From contig JADKIA010000031.1 in the NCBI GenBank assembly GCA_016721465.1, positions 62,001 to 126,000 of the forward strand: a stretch of 64,000 nt of DNA. The letters run 5' to 3'. The notes below the pieces were generated by a model, which was given only the letters and a program-made list of their open reading frames with translations, searched no databases and was not told the DNA's origin. The position numbers and the translations under genes were made by a program. This DNA comes from Ideonella sp. Its GTDB lineage: Bacteria > Pseudomonadota > Gammaproteobacteria > Burkholderiales > Burkholderiaceae_C. Of this stretch, positions 24,608-32,784 are shown piece by piece. The number at the start of each line of letters is the position of its first letter. Position 1 is the first letter of the stretch.

Positions 24608-25393
24608 TCAGAACAGCGCGGGCCGCGCCGCGGCATCGCAGCCGCCGTCGGCAAAGAGCACGCTGCCGTGGATGAAGGCGGCGGCCGGCGACAGCAGAAA
24701 GGCGATGGCCCCGGCGATTTCGTCCGGGGTGGCGATGCGGCCCAGCGGCGGCACGAAGGCGCGTGTGGCCGGGCCCAGTACGGGATCGTCGCGCGCGGCC
24801 TGGTGCAGTGGTGTATCCACCGGCCCTGGGGCGATGGCATTGAGCCGCACGCCGGCCGCGCCCCAGGCCGCGGCGCGGCGGCGCACCTGCACGATCAGCG
24901 CCCGCTTGCTGCAGCCATAGGCCGCGTAGGGCAGCGGCGAGGCATCGGCCAGCGCGCAGGCCTGGGGCTCGTCGTCGGCCAGGCAGGCCTGCTCGATCGG
25001 GTGATTGCGCCACGGCCCGGAGGTGGCAGAGACCGAGGCCACCGCGACCACGGACGCGTATCCTGTGTGTTGGCGAGCCTGCTGCAGGGCGGGCCACAGG
25101 CCGTCGAGCAGGGCGGTGGCGCCGAAGTGGTTCACCGCCACCACCCGGCTCGGTGGCCGCGCGGTGCCGCCCAGTCCTGCAGCGCACACCAGGGCCTCGA
25201 GCCGGTCTCCACACAGATCGCGCACCGCCTGCACCGCGTGTGCGCGGCCGGCGGGTGCAGCCAGGTCGGCTTGCACCTCGGCGCCGTGCGCATCGATGCC
25301 GATCACCCGATAACCGCGCTCGCGCAGCAGGCGGCACACGGCGCTGCCGATGCCGCCCTGCGAGCCGGAGACCGCCGCCACCGGGGCCGTCAT
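24608..25393 (-). CDS. HsdA-like short-chain dehydrogenase (hydroxysteroid dehydrogenase family)
   Basis: A 261-residue paralogue of the HsdA protein at 6223-6996. It shares CAAGLGG, NHFGATALLDGLWPALQ, RNHPIEQACLADDE, YGCSKRALIVQVRRRAAAWG, GVRLNAIAPGPVDTPL and FIHGSVLFADGG. The catalytic Tyr and Lys are in YGCSK, and a Ser is present in ASVSA. It probably oxidises a steroid hydroxyl, with a different position or stereochemistry from HsdA. The ATG at 25393 begins the homologous region, although an upstream in-frame ATG exists. It is divergent from the flavin oxidoreductase across operator C. Confidence 0.85.
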   Translation of the reverse strand: MTAPVAAVSGSQGGIGSAVCRLLRERGYRVIGIDAHGAEVQADLAAPAGRAHAVQAVRDLCGDRLEALVCAAGLGGTARPPSRVVAVNHFGATALLDGLWPALQQARQHTGYASVVAVASVSATSGPWRNHPIEQACLADDEPQACALADASPLPYAAYGCSKRALIVQVRRRAAAWGAAGVRLNAIAPGPVDTPLHQAARDDPVLGPATRAFVPPLGRIATPDEIAGAIAFLLSPAAAFIHGSVLFADGGCDAAARPALF

Positions 25394-25547
25394 GTCAGCG
25401 GCGGGCACGCGCCGCGCGGGCGCGGGATGCGAGCCCCGTGGTGGGCCATGCATCGGGGCGGCGCCACCCAGGGGCCATGCGCCGGCCGCGCGGGATGCCT
25501 GCTGTTCATCGTGGCAGAAGTGTCGGCCCCGCCCCCTCGCATCGAAG

Positions 25548-25567
25548 CGTCCAAACGGACGATGCCC
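25548..25567 (+). promoter_or_regulatory. Palindromic operator copy C (CGTCCAAACGGACGATGCCC)
   Basis: The most perfect copy: CGTCC and GGACG around AAAC, followed by ATGCCC. It lies between the HsdA-like SDR pair and the flavin oxidoreductase gene. A CAGAAT hexamer at 25584-25589, 17 bases after GATGCC, is a plausible -10 for the plus-strand gene. Confidence 0.8.
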
Positions 25568-25635
25568 CTGCGAGGCCTGGGCACAGAATCGTCGGACATC
25601 GACTCCGGCGCGCCTGCACGGCCACAGCCCCGCTC

Positions 25636-27759
25636 ATGACCTCCGCGTACACGGCCCTTCTCCAACCGGGCCGCATCGGCACCCTCGAGCTGCGCAATCG
25701 CATCGCGATGACGCCGATGGGCTCGAACTTCGCCGAGGCCGACGGCCATTGCAGCGAGCGCATCCAGGCCTACTACGAGGCCCGCGCCCGCGGGGGAGCA
25801 GGCCTGCTGATCATGGGCGTGTGCGCCGTGGCCTACCCGGCCGGCACGGCCGAGCCCTACCAGGTGGGTGTCTCCCACGACGACTTCATTCCCGGCCTGG
25901 CCGGCGTGGCAGAGCGCGCGCATCGGCATGGCGCGCGCATCGCCATGCAGTTGCAGCACGCGGGCAAGACCGCCACGCGCGACATGGCCGAGGGCCGGCC
26001 GCTGTGGGTGCCATCGATCCCGCACGCCACCCGCACCACGATGATGGCGGCCTTCACGCCGGAAGAAATGGCCACCTTCGTCGGCGCGCTCGGCCGCCAA
26101 AAGCCGCAGCACAAGGTGATGGACAAGGCCGACATCGAGCAGGCCATCGAGTGGTTCGCCGCCGCCGCGCAGCGTGCGCAGCAGGCCGGCTTCGATGGGG
26201 TTGAGCTGCATGCCGCGCACACCTACCTGCTGGCCGGTTTCCTCTCGCCGCACTACAACCAGCGCGACGACGAATACGGCGGCCCGCTGCGCAACCGTGC
26301 GCGCTTGCTGCTGGAGACGATTCGTGCCGTCAAGCGGCGCGTGGGCGCGGACTTCCCGGTGTGGATCCGCCTGGACGGCGAGGAGCTGCGCACGCCCGGT
26401 GGCATCACGGTGGACGATGCGGTGGCCACGGCGCGGCTGGCGGCGCAGGCCGGGGCCGACGCGATCAGTGTCTCGGCCTATGCCACGATCACCGATGGTT
26501 CGGCCTTCACCGAGGCACCTCTGGTGCACCAGCCTGGCGGTCTGATCGGCTATGCCGCCGCCGTGAAGAAAGACCTGCCCATCCCGGTGATTGCGGCCGG
26601 CCGCATCAGCCCCGAGATGGCCACCGCCGGCATCGAGCGCGGCCAGTTCGATTTCGTCGCCATGGGCCGCAAGCTGCTGGCCGATCCCGAGCTGCCGATC
26701 AAGCTCGCGCAAGGCCGCCGCGACGAGGTGCGGCCCTGCGTCTATTGCTACGCCTGCGTGAGCCAGATCTTCATCAACCAGCGGGTGAAGTGCACGGTCA
26801 ACGCCCAGGTCGGCCACGAACACGAGTTCCAGGTCGAGCCCGCCACGACGCCGCGCCAGGTGCTGGTGGTGGGCGGCGGGCCGGCGGGCATGGAAGCCGC
26901 GCGCGTGGCGGCAATGCGCGGGCATCGGGTGACGTTGGTCGAGCGCGGCGAGCGCCTGGGCGGCACGCTGTTCTTTGCCGGCCTGGCCTACGACCCCAAT
27001 GGCCGCCTGCTCGACAGCCTGGTCACGCAGCTGCGCAAACTGCCGATCGAGGTGCGGCTGGGCACGGCGGCCACGCCGGCCCTGGTGGCGCAGCTCAGGC
27101 CGGACGTCATCGTCGTGGCCACCGGGGCACTGCGCGGCACGCCGGACATCCCCGGGGCGCACCAGGCGCATGTGTGGAGCGGCGACGAGCTGCGCCGCCT
27201 GATGACCAACGATGGCGCCGACGAGATCGCACAGCGCAAGCTCAACCTCGCCCAGCGCGCGCTGTTCCGAGCCGGCGGCATGTTCAAGGTCACCGACAGC
27301 GCGCAGGCGATCCAGGGCCTGTCCAAGTTGTGGATGCCGCTGGGCAAGCGCGTGGTCGTCATCGGCGGCGGCCTGGTCGGGCTGGAGCTGGCCGAGTTCC
27401 TGATTCCACGCGGGCGCGAGGTCACGGTGCTGGAGGCCACGGACAAGCCCGGCCGCGAACTGGCCATCGTGCGCCGCTGGCGCGTGCTCGATGCAGTGGA
27501 GCACCACGCCCGGCTGCACCGTCAGGCCAGGGTCGACGAAATCACGGCCGATGCGGTGCGCTGGACCGATGCACAAGGGCAGGCACAGCGCACACCCGCC
27601 GACTCGGTGGTGCTGGCGCTGGGCGCCGAAGCCGACGACAGCGTGGCCGCGTCGCTGCAGGCCTGCGGCGTGCCGCTGCACCGCATCGGCGATTGCAGCC
27701 GCGTCGGCTTCATCGAGGGCGCGTTGCACGACGGCCACCGGATCGGCCGCGAACTCTGA
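25636..27759 (+). CDS. Old-yellow-enzyme/2,4-dienoyl-CoA reductase-type flavin oxidoreductase
   Basis: A 707-residue multidomain flavoprotein. An OYE TIM barrel comes first (RNRIAMTPMGSNFAE, QLQHAGKT, GVELHAAHTYLLAGFLSPHYNQR). A cysteine cluster follows at Cys368, Cys371, Cys374 and Cys386, then an FAD/NAD(P)H domain (VLVVGGGPAGMEAARVAAMR and VVVIGGGLVGLELAEFL). FadH uses this architecture to reduce dienoyl-CoA. BaiCD and BaiH of gut clostridia use it on steroid 4-en-3-one or bile-acid CoA esters, an attractive precedent here. The cysteine cluster reads CxxCxxC, one residue shorter than the usual CxxCxxxC. It is divergent from the HsdA-like genes. Confidence 0.88.
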   Translation: MTSAYTALLQPGRIGTLELRNRIAMTPMGSNFAEADGHCSERIQAYYEARARGGAGLLIMGVCAVAYPAGTAEPYQVGVSHDDFIPGLAGVAERAHRHGARIAMQLQHAGKTATRDMAEGRPLWVPSIPHATRTTMMAAFTPEEMATFVGALGRQKPQHKVMDKADIEQAIEWFAAAAQRAQQAGFDGVELHAAHTYLLAGFLSPHYNQRDDEYGGPLRNRARLLLETIRAVKRRVGADFPVWIRLDGEELRTPGGITVDDAVATARLAAQAGADAISVSAYATITDGSAFTEAPLVHQPGGLIGYAAAVKKDLPIPVIAAGRISPEMATAGIERGQFDFVAMGRKLLADPELPIKLAQGRRDEVRPCVYCYACVSQIFINQRVKCTVNAQVGHEHEFQVEPATTPRQVLVVGGGPAGMEAARVAAMRGHRVTLVERGERLGGTLFFAGLAYDPNGRLLDSLVTQLRKLPIEVRLGTAATPALVAQLRPDVIVVATGALRGTPDIPGAHQAHVWSGDELRRLMTNDGADEIAQRKLNLAQRALFRAGGMFKVTDSAQAIQGLSKLWMPLGKRVVVIGGGLVGLELAEFLIPRGREVTVLEATDKPGRELAIVRRWRVLDAVEHHARLHRQARVDEITADAVRWTDAQGQAQRTPADSVVLALGAEADDSVAASLQACGVPLHRIGDCSRVGFIEGALHDGHRIGREL

Positions 27760-27773
27760 GCGCCCCAAGGACG

Positions 27774-27833
27774 CCGCCATGCGGCGCCCGTCCCCGGGGG
27801 GATCAAGCAAAGTGGCAGAGCCACCTTGGCTTG
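27774..27833. terminator. Bidirectional terminator-like hairpins between convergent genes
   Basis: GCCGC-CAT-GCGGC is followed by a longer imperfect hairpin at 27804-27833: CAAGC and GCTTG outside, AGTGGC and GCCAC(C) inside, loop AGA. They lie between the flavin oxidoreductase stop (27759) and the end of the convergent 7-alpha-HSDH-like gene (27845). Confidence 0.55.
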
Positions 27834-27844
27834 AGCGCCTGCGA

Positions 27845-28618
27845 TCAGACCCAGCTCGTCGCTTCAGCCCCGCCGTCCACGCCAAGGATCTTGCCGGTGA
27901 CCCAGGCGGCCGCCGGCGAGGCGAGGTAGAGCACGGCCGCCGCGATGTCCTCGACCTCGCCCAGCCGGGCCAGCGGTGTGCGTGCGAGCATTGAGTCGCT
28001 GCGTTCAGGTGTCAGGAAGGGGGCCAGTGCATCGGTGCGGATCGTCCCCGGCTCGACCGCGTTGATGCGGATCAGCGGCGCAAAGTCCTGCGCCAGGTTG
28101 CGCGTCATCTGATTCAGCGCCGCCTTGGCCGCGCCATAGGCGCTGAAGTGCTTCTGCGCATAGCGCGCCGCGACGGACGAGATGTTGATCACCGAGCCGC
28201 CGCCGGCCTGGCGCATGGGCTCGACACAGCGCTGGATCATCGCGTAGGCCGGCACGACGTTCCAGGCCAGCGTTGCCGCGAAGTCCCTGGCCTTCATGCG
28301 CATCGGGTCGTTCGGCCCGGCACCGCCGGCGTTGTTGACCAGCACGCGTGGCGGCCCCAGCTCGTCCAGCGTGCGCTGCACCAGCCGTCCGCGCACGTCG
28401 TCGTCGTTGACGTCGCCGGGCACGACGATTGCGCGGCGGCCCAGCACGCCGATCGCCTCGGCCACGGCCTGCAGATCGGCCGCAGTGCGCGCGGCCAGCG
28501 CCACGTCGGCGCCGGCCTGGGCCAGCGCCAAGGCGCAGGCCCGCCCGATGCCTTTGCCGGCGCCGGTGACGATGGCCACCTGGCCGTGCAGCGAAAACAG
28601 GGACGGGATGTGTTGCAT
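27845..28618 (-). CDS. hdhA: 7-alpha-hydroxysteroid dehydrogenase-like SDR
   Basis: A 257-residue classical SDR: VTGAGKGIG loop, VNNAGGAGPNDP, ISSVAARYAQKHFSAYGAAK with Ser148, Tyr161 and Lys165, then PGTIRTDALAPFLTPE and ASPAAAWVTGKILGVDGG. The NNAGGxGP, TDAL-TPE and SPAAxWVxGxIL segments are shared with E. coli HdhA as I recall it. That enzyme oxidises the 7-alpha-hydroxyl of bile acids with NAD. In this setting a 7- or 12-hydroxysteroid activity is credible, but related SDRs act on other alcohols. It is divergent from the membrane protein/epimerase pair across operator D. Confidence 0.72.
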   Translation of the reverse strand: MQHIPSLFSLHGQVAIVTGAGKGIGRACALALAQAGADVALAARTAADLQAVAEAIGVLGRRAIVVPGDVNDDDVRGRLVQRTLDELGPPRVLVNNAGGAGPNDPMRMKARDFAATLAWNVVPAYAMIQRCVEPMRQAGGGSVINISSVAARYAQKHFSAYGAAKAALNQMTRNLAQDFAPLIRINAVEPGTIRTDALAPFLTPERSDSMLARTPLARLGEVEDIAAAVLYLASPAAAWVTGKILGVDGGAEATSWV

Positions 28619-28687
28619 GTTGGATCAACCTCGAGGCAGCGCAGCCGCGCCGTGGCCATCCTCGGCGAGGGCGGCCCTGCGGCCATC

Positions 28688-28706
28688 GCGCAAACGGACG
28701 ATGCGC
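28688..28706 (+). promoter_or_regulatory. Palindromic operator copy D (GCGCAAACGGACGATGCGC)
   Basis: Degenerate left half (GCGC) but intact AAACGGACGATGC. It lies 70 bases from the 7-alpha-HSDH-like start (minus) and about 70 bases from the membrane-protein ATG (plus), so both genes may respond. Confidence 0.65.
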
Positions 28707-28776
28707 CCCAGCCGCGGTCGCCCCTACGCTGGCGGACCGCGCTGCGCCCGCCGCGCCCCTGCCAGCGAGCCGTCCG

Positions 28777-29283
28777 ATGATCGATCCCGCGCACCGGCGT
28801 TTCATTGCCACACAGCAGTTGGTGCCGGCGTTGGTGAACGCGGCGCTCAACGGCTGGATCGCCTGGGCCATGCACCGCGAGGCCGTCGGCCTGGCGTTGT
28901 GGGGCGGCAGCGGCTATGCAAGCGATCTGCTCGTCACCGGGGCACTGCTGCCGGGCATCACCTGGCTGATCCTGCGGCCGCTGCTGCGCCACCAGGCGCT
29001 TGCAGGCAAGGCACCGGTCACGCGGGGGGTCCCCGTGCCTTGGCTGTCGCACCTGATGCCCGCGACGCTGTGGGCCGGGCTGGCGGTGATCGCGCTGCTC
29101 GGCACGGGCATCGGGCTGATGTGCTGCGTCGCGGCCCAACTGGCCGGAGCGCCCGCCATCGCTGGCACCGACTACGCCTGGGTCAAGGGCCTGTATGGCG
29201 GCCTGTTGCCCTGGCTGTTGCAGCCAGCCATGGTGTTCGCCGCGCTGCGCGGCGCCGCCAACCAGAGCGAGGCGTCGAAATGA
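28777..29283 (+). CDS. Small integral membrane protein of unknown function
   Basis: A 168-residue protein with about four predicted transmembrane helices: LVPALVNAALNGWIAWAM, DLLVTGALLPGITWLIL, LWAGLAVIALLGTGIGLMCC and LLPWLLQPAMVFAAL. I do not recognise a family. Its TGA overlaps the ATG of the next gene (ATGA at 29280-29283), so it is translationally coupled to the NAD-dependent epimerase-like dehydrogenase. It carries operator D in its promoter, which suggests a role tied to steroid metabolism or the membrane handling of its products. Confidence 0.75.
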   Translation: MIDPAHRRFIATQQLVPALVNAALNGWIAWAMHREAVGLALWGGSGYASDLLVTGALLPGITWLILRPLLRHQALAGKAPVTRGVPVPWLSHLMPATLWAGLAVIALLGTGIGLMCCVAAQLAGAPAIAGTDYAWVKGLYGGLLPWLLQPAMVFAALRGAANQSEASK

Positions 29284-30311
29284 GGGTCCTGGTCACCGGC
29301 GGCACCGGCTATGTCGGTGCCCACAGCGTCAAGGCCCTGGTCCATGCCGGCCACTCGGTGCGGCTGCTGGTGCGCGATGCGGCCAAGGCCCAGGCGGTGC
29401 TCGGCGCGCTGGGGATCGAACGACTGGACTGCGTGAGCGGCGACATGACCGACGAGGCCTCGGTGCTCAAGGCGCTCAAGGGCTGCCATGCGGTGCTGCA
29501 CTGTGCCGCCGTGGTCTCCACCGATCGGCGCCGTGCCACCGAAATGTTGCGCGCCAACCCGCGCGGCGCGGAGCTGGTGCTGGGCCATGCCGTGCGCCTG
29601 GGGCTCGATCCGGTGGTGCATGTCTCCAGCGTGGCCGCCTTGCTGACCCCGGGCAAGACCTTGCTGCATGCCGGCATGCCGCCGGGAACCTTGAGCAGCG
29701 GCTATGCACGCTCCAAGTCGGCCGCAGAGCGCTTCGCCCGCGGGCTGCAGGAGCAGGGCGCGCCGGTGGTGATCACCTACCCGGGCAGCGTCACCGGTCC
29801 GGCCGCCGGCAGCGTGTTGGGCGAGGCCACGGCGGGGCTGGCGGCCAACATCAAGATCGGCTCGCTGCCGTCGCACGACGCGGCCTGGTCCTTCCTCGAC
29901 GCACGCGACCTGGGGGCGATCCATGCCGCCCTGATGCAGCCCGGTCACGGGCCGCGCCGCTACATGTGCGGCGGCCACTACCTGCGCATGCCGCAGCTCG
30001 CCTTGGTCCTGCAGCAGCTCACCGGTCGCGAGTTCAAGGTGCTGCCGATGTCCGGCGCCACGCTCCGTGTTCTGGGGCGGGTGGTGGACTCGCTGACCAG
30101 CGTGCTGCCCTTCGAGACCGTGTTGACCCACGAGGCGATGGTCTGCTTCACGCAGATGCCACCGACCGATGACTCGGCGATCCGGCGTGAGCTGAACATC
30201 CGCCTGCGGCCGGTGACCCGCACCTTGCGCGAGGCGCTGCGGGCCGCACACCACGCCGGGCTGCTCACCGATCGGCAGCTCGGCACGCTGGCCAGCGGCC
30301 GCCAGCGCTGA
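29280..30311 (+). CDS. NAD(P)-dependent epimerase/3-beta-HSD-like extended SDR
   Basis: A 343-residue extended SDR. It has VTGGTGYVGAHSVKALVHAGH at the N-terminus, HVSSVAALL with the catalytic Ser and GYARSKSAAERF with YxxxK. The substrate-binding C-terminal half is hydrophobic (PGHGPRRYMCGGHYLRMP). Families with this layout include 3-beta-hydroxysteroid dehydrogenase/isomerases, dihydroflavonol reductases and sterol 4-alpha-carboxylate decarboxylases. In a steroid locus a 3-beta-HSD-like role is reasonable. It is coupled to the preceding membrane-protein gene, and its stop is six bases from the convergent lipase gene. Confidence 0.82.
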   Translation: MRVLVTGGTGYVGAHSVKALVHAGHSVRLLVRDAAKAQAVLGALGIERLDCVSGDMTDEASVLKALKGCHAVLHCAAVVSTDRRRATEMLRANPRGAELVLGHAVRLGLDPVVHVSSVAALLTPGKTLLHAGMPPGTLSSGYARSKSAAERFARGLQEQGAPVVITYPGSVTGPAAGSVLGEATAGLAANIKIGSLPSHDAAWSFLDARDLGAIHAALMQPGHGPRRYMCGGHYLRMPQLALVLQQLTGREFKVLPMSGATLRVLGRVVDSLTSVLPFETVLTHEAMVCFTQMPPTDDSAIRRELNIRLRPVTRTLREALRAAHHAGLLTDRQLGTLASGRQR

Positions 30312-30317
30312 GCCGCC

Positions 30318-31337
30318 TCATACCGACTTGCGCCTTGGTGCGCCGGCCGCCGCCTTGCGCGCCACGGCTTGCGCCGGCGCCTTGCGCCGGGACGGGGTGG
30401 CGCTGGACTTGGGCCTGCGCGCCACGGCGTCCGCTGGGGCCGCTGCGGGCATGTTCTCCTGGATGAAGGCGGCAATGCGCGTGATCGCCGCCTTGGTCTC
30501 GGGCAGAAAGCCCCAGACGTGCCAGACATGGGGCACCTCGTCCCAGACCTCGACCTCGAAGTCCACCCCCTGCGAGGCCGCGCGCTCGGCGACGCGCCGC
30601 GTGTCGTCGAGCAGGATCTCGGTGCTGCCCACCTGCGCCAGGATCGGGGGCAGGCCGCGGAAGTCGCCATACACGGGCGAGACCAGCGGGTTGTCGTGCA
30701 GCGTGTCGTCGAGGTAGAGCGCATTCATCCGGGCGATGCCGTCGGGCGCCAGCAGCGGGTCGTGTCGGGCGTTGGAGAAGCGCGATTCGCCGCCGAAACT
30801 GAAGTCGGTGAATGGCGAGATCACCACGGCGCCACCAGGCAGCGGGTCGCCGTCGTCGCGCAGCGCCAGCAGCGTCGACAGCGTCAGGCCACCGCCGGCG
30901 GAGTCGCCCGCGATGACGATGCTGCGCGGATCGGTGCCCAGCGCGAGCAGGTGGCGGTAGGCCGCCAGGCAATCCTCCAGCCCGGCCGGGAACGGGTGCT
31001 CGGGTGCCAGCCGGTAGTGCACCAGCAGCGCGCGGGTGCGCGCCTCGCGGTTGATGCGCGCCACCATCAGCGGCACCTGGGACGACGCCGGCAGCATGAA
31101 GCCACCGCCGGGAAGGTACAGCAGCGTGCGTTCGTCGGTCGATTCGGGCGTGCGGACCCACTCGCCGCGGAAGGCATTGGCCAACACCGGCTGCATCTCC
31201 ACGCCCGGGGGCAGGCGCGGCTTGCCTTTGACTTCGATGAAGCGGCGGGTCTGCTGCACGGTGCCGGTGCCCGACATCACCCGCTTGATCGTCCAATGCA
31301 GCACCCTGTTCAGCGCCTTGGTCTGCCAGCTCACCAT
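30318..31337 (-). CDS. Alpha/beta-hydrolase, hormone-sensitive-lipase type, with basic C-terminal tail
   Basis: A 339-residue HSL-family esterase/lipase. Nucleophile Ser146 lies in GDSAGGG, and HYRLAPEHPFPAGLEDC is the family signature. A distal Asp and His are near WDEVPHVWH. The oxyanion-hole motif normally HGGG reads PGGG (YLPGGGF, residues 75-80). The last 40 or so residues are a Lys/Arg/Pro/Ala-rich tail (for example RRKAPAQAVARKAAAGAPRR), unusual for HSL enzymes. It is the last gene of the operon that starts at the aldehyde dehydrogenase. AAGGAGAC precedes ATG 31337. Likely role: mobilising wax ester, triacylglycerol or steryl ester. Confidence 0.85.
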   Translation of the reverse strand: MVSWQTKALNRVLHWTIKRVMSGTGTVQQTRRFIEVKGKPRLPPGVEMQPVLANAFRGEWVRTPESTDERTLLYLPGGGFMLPASSQVPLMVARINREARTRALLVHYRLAPEHPFPAGLEDCLAAYRHLLALGTDPRSIVIAGDSAGGGLTLSTLLALRDDGDPLPGGAVVISPFTDFSFGGESRFSNARHDPLLAPDGIARMNALYLDDTLHDNPLVSPVYGDFRGLPPILAQVGSTEILLDDTRRVAERAASQGVDFEVEVWDEVPHVWHVWGFLPETKAAITRIAAFIQENMPAAAPADAVARRPKSSATPSRRKAPAQAVARKAAAGAPRRKSV

Positions 31338-31362
31338 CGCGTGTCTCCTTGGTCTTGTGGGC

Positions 31363-32364
31363 CTAGCGCCCGGTGCGTGCACCGCCACGGGCCCGCCGGC
31401 GCGGCAGTCGCAGCAGTTTCGGTGCGAAGGGCCCGTCGTCGTCGTAGGGGCGCCAAGCGGCCTTGAAGGCATCGGACCACAGGTCGAGCATGCGCGTGTT
31501 GATGCCGACGGCCATCGCCAGGTTGCGCTCGCACAGCTCGGTGGCCGCACGCAGACGCTTGTCCAGCGGCTGCAGCTTGAGCAGGCCGCGCATCAACTCC
31601 AGGTTGATGCGCCAGGCGTCGCGCTGGTGCTGCGCCAGGTTCTGGCCCGACTTCGTGGCGCCGGCGATGAGGGCCGCGGTGGCCTCGATCAGTGCCGCGG
31701 CCTCGATCAGCCCGGTGCCCAGCGCGCCCGGGCCAACGGGCTCGGGCCGGAACTGTTCGGACTCGCGCAGCGCGGCGAATTCCGCATTGCCCTCGGCCTC
31801 GAACACCGGGTCGAGGATCGGCTTCATGCGCCGGTCGACGTCGATCCAGTCCTCGGGCTTGAGCACCTGCTGGGCCCGCGGGAACATGTGCAACATCTCC
31901 GCGTCCATGTGTCGCCGCAGCGCACCGATGTAGGCATGCGCGGCCTTGCGCAGCTTGAAGGTGTCGGCCTCGGCCGGGTGGGTCTGGCTCTTCTCGATCA
32001 GCGCGAGCAAGGTGGCCCCCTTGGCGATGATGTCCTTGTGGGCCGCCAGCAGCTCATCGACCGAGGCGGCCGCCGCAGGGTCGCGCAGCACGATCTTCTC
32101 GAACAGCAGGTCTTCCTTCGGGTGGTGCAGCCGATCGGGGAACTGCGTCATGTAGCGCATGACGCCCTGCATCACGGCGTAGTCGGGCTGCTGTTGCTGA
32201 TTCAGCAGGCCGACCTGCTTTTCCAGCAGCCGCAGCAGACGCACCTGGTATTTGTGCTCGTCGCCCAGGGCCCGCAGGATGTCGGGCACCGGCGTGGTCG
32301 CGGCCGCACGCGCGACATCCGGCGTCGCGCGGGCCGGGGCCTTGGCGTGGGCCGCGCGGCTCAT
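31363..32364 (-). CDS. Hemerythrin HHE-domain protein
   Basis: A 333-residue mostly helical protein. The N-terminal half carries the His-rich hemerythrin-like cation-binding pattern: GDEHKYQVRLL, DRLHHPKEDLLFEK, LLAAHKDIIAKG and RRHMDAEMLHMFPRA. These could hold a di-iron centre. The C-terminal half is phasin-like in composition (IEATAALIAGATKSGQNLAQ, MAVGINTRMLDLWSDAFKAAW) and it ends in an Arg-rich stretch (LPRRRARGGARTGR). ATG 32364 overlaps the TGA of the phasin-like gene. Association with a lipid or polyhydroxyalkanoate granule is inferred from the C-terminal half and its neighbours. Confidence 0.78.
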   Translation of the reverse strand: MSRAAHAKAPARATPDVARAAATTPVPDILRALGDEHKYQVRLLRLLEKQVGLLNQQQQPDYAVMQGVMRYMTQFPDRLHHPKEDLLFEKIVLRDPAAAASVDELLAAHKDIIAKGATLLALIEKSQTHPAEADTFKLRKAAHAYIGALRRHMDAEMLHMFPRAQQVLKPEDWIDVDRRMKPILDPVFEAEGNAEFAALRESEQFRPEPVGPGALGTGLIEAAALIEATAALIAGATKSGQNLAQHQRDAWRINLELMRGLLKLQPLDKRLRAATELCERNLAMAVGINTRMLDLWSDAFKAAWRPYDDDGPFAPKLLRLPRRRARGGARTGR

Positions 32365-32708
32365 GACCGTGCCGTCCGCTTGCCCTTGGCCGGCGGTTTC
32401 GCAGCAGGCTTCGCGGCTGGCTTGCGCACCCGCTTGGCGGCGGGTGCTGCCGCGCCGCCCGAGGCGGCCAGCAGCTGGTCGACCTTGGCGCTGAGCTCCT
32501 GCAGTTCCTTGCGGCTGGGCACGCCCAGGCGCGCCAGCACGGCAGCGACCCGCTCCTCGAAGATCTGTTGCAGGCGGCCGTCGGGGCGGAAGGCGATCGA
32601 CGAGCGGGACTTCTCCATCCACTCCTGCAAGGCCTCCTGGGACGTCTCGCGCATGCGCGACATCCAGTCCTGCGGGGTGGCGCCGGGGCGGGTTTTCTTC
32701 ACAGGCAT
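32361..32708 (-). CDS. Small granule-associated (phasin/PhaF-like) protein with Lys/Ala/Pro tail
   Basis: A 115-residue protein. An N-terminal amphipathic region (DWMSRMRETSQEALQEWMEK) precedes a coiled coil containing LGVPSRKELQELSAKVDQLL, the signature of PhaF/PhaI-type granule proteins. The last 25 residues are AKP repeats (AAKRVRKPAAKPAAKPPAKG), histone-H1-like as in PhaF. PhaF coats polyester granules and binds DNA so that granules segregate with the nucleoid. Placement beside three WS/DGAT genes suggests the granule here may be neutral lipid. The start is ATG 32708; an upstream in-frame ATG is less likely. Confidence 0.75.
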   Translation of the reverse strand: MPVKKTRPGATPQDWMSRMRETSQEALQEWMEKSRSSIAFRPDGRLQQIFEERVAAVLARLGVPSRKELQELSAKVDQLLAASGGAAAPAAKRVRKPAAKPAAKPPAKGKRTARS

Positions 32709-32784
32709 GCGGACCTCATTTCGCGATCGGGGGGCACGATCCGGCAACCGCATCGCGGAACGGGCCGGAGCTGGTTTGACCATG

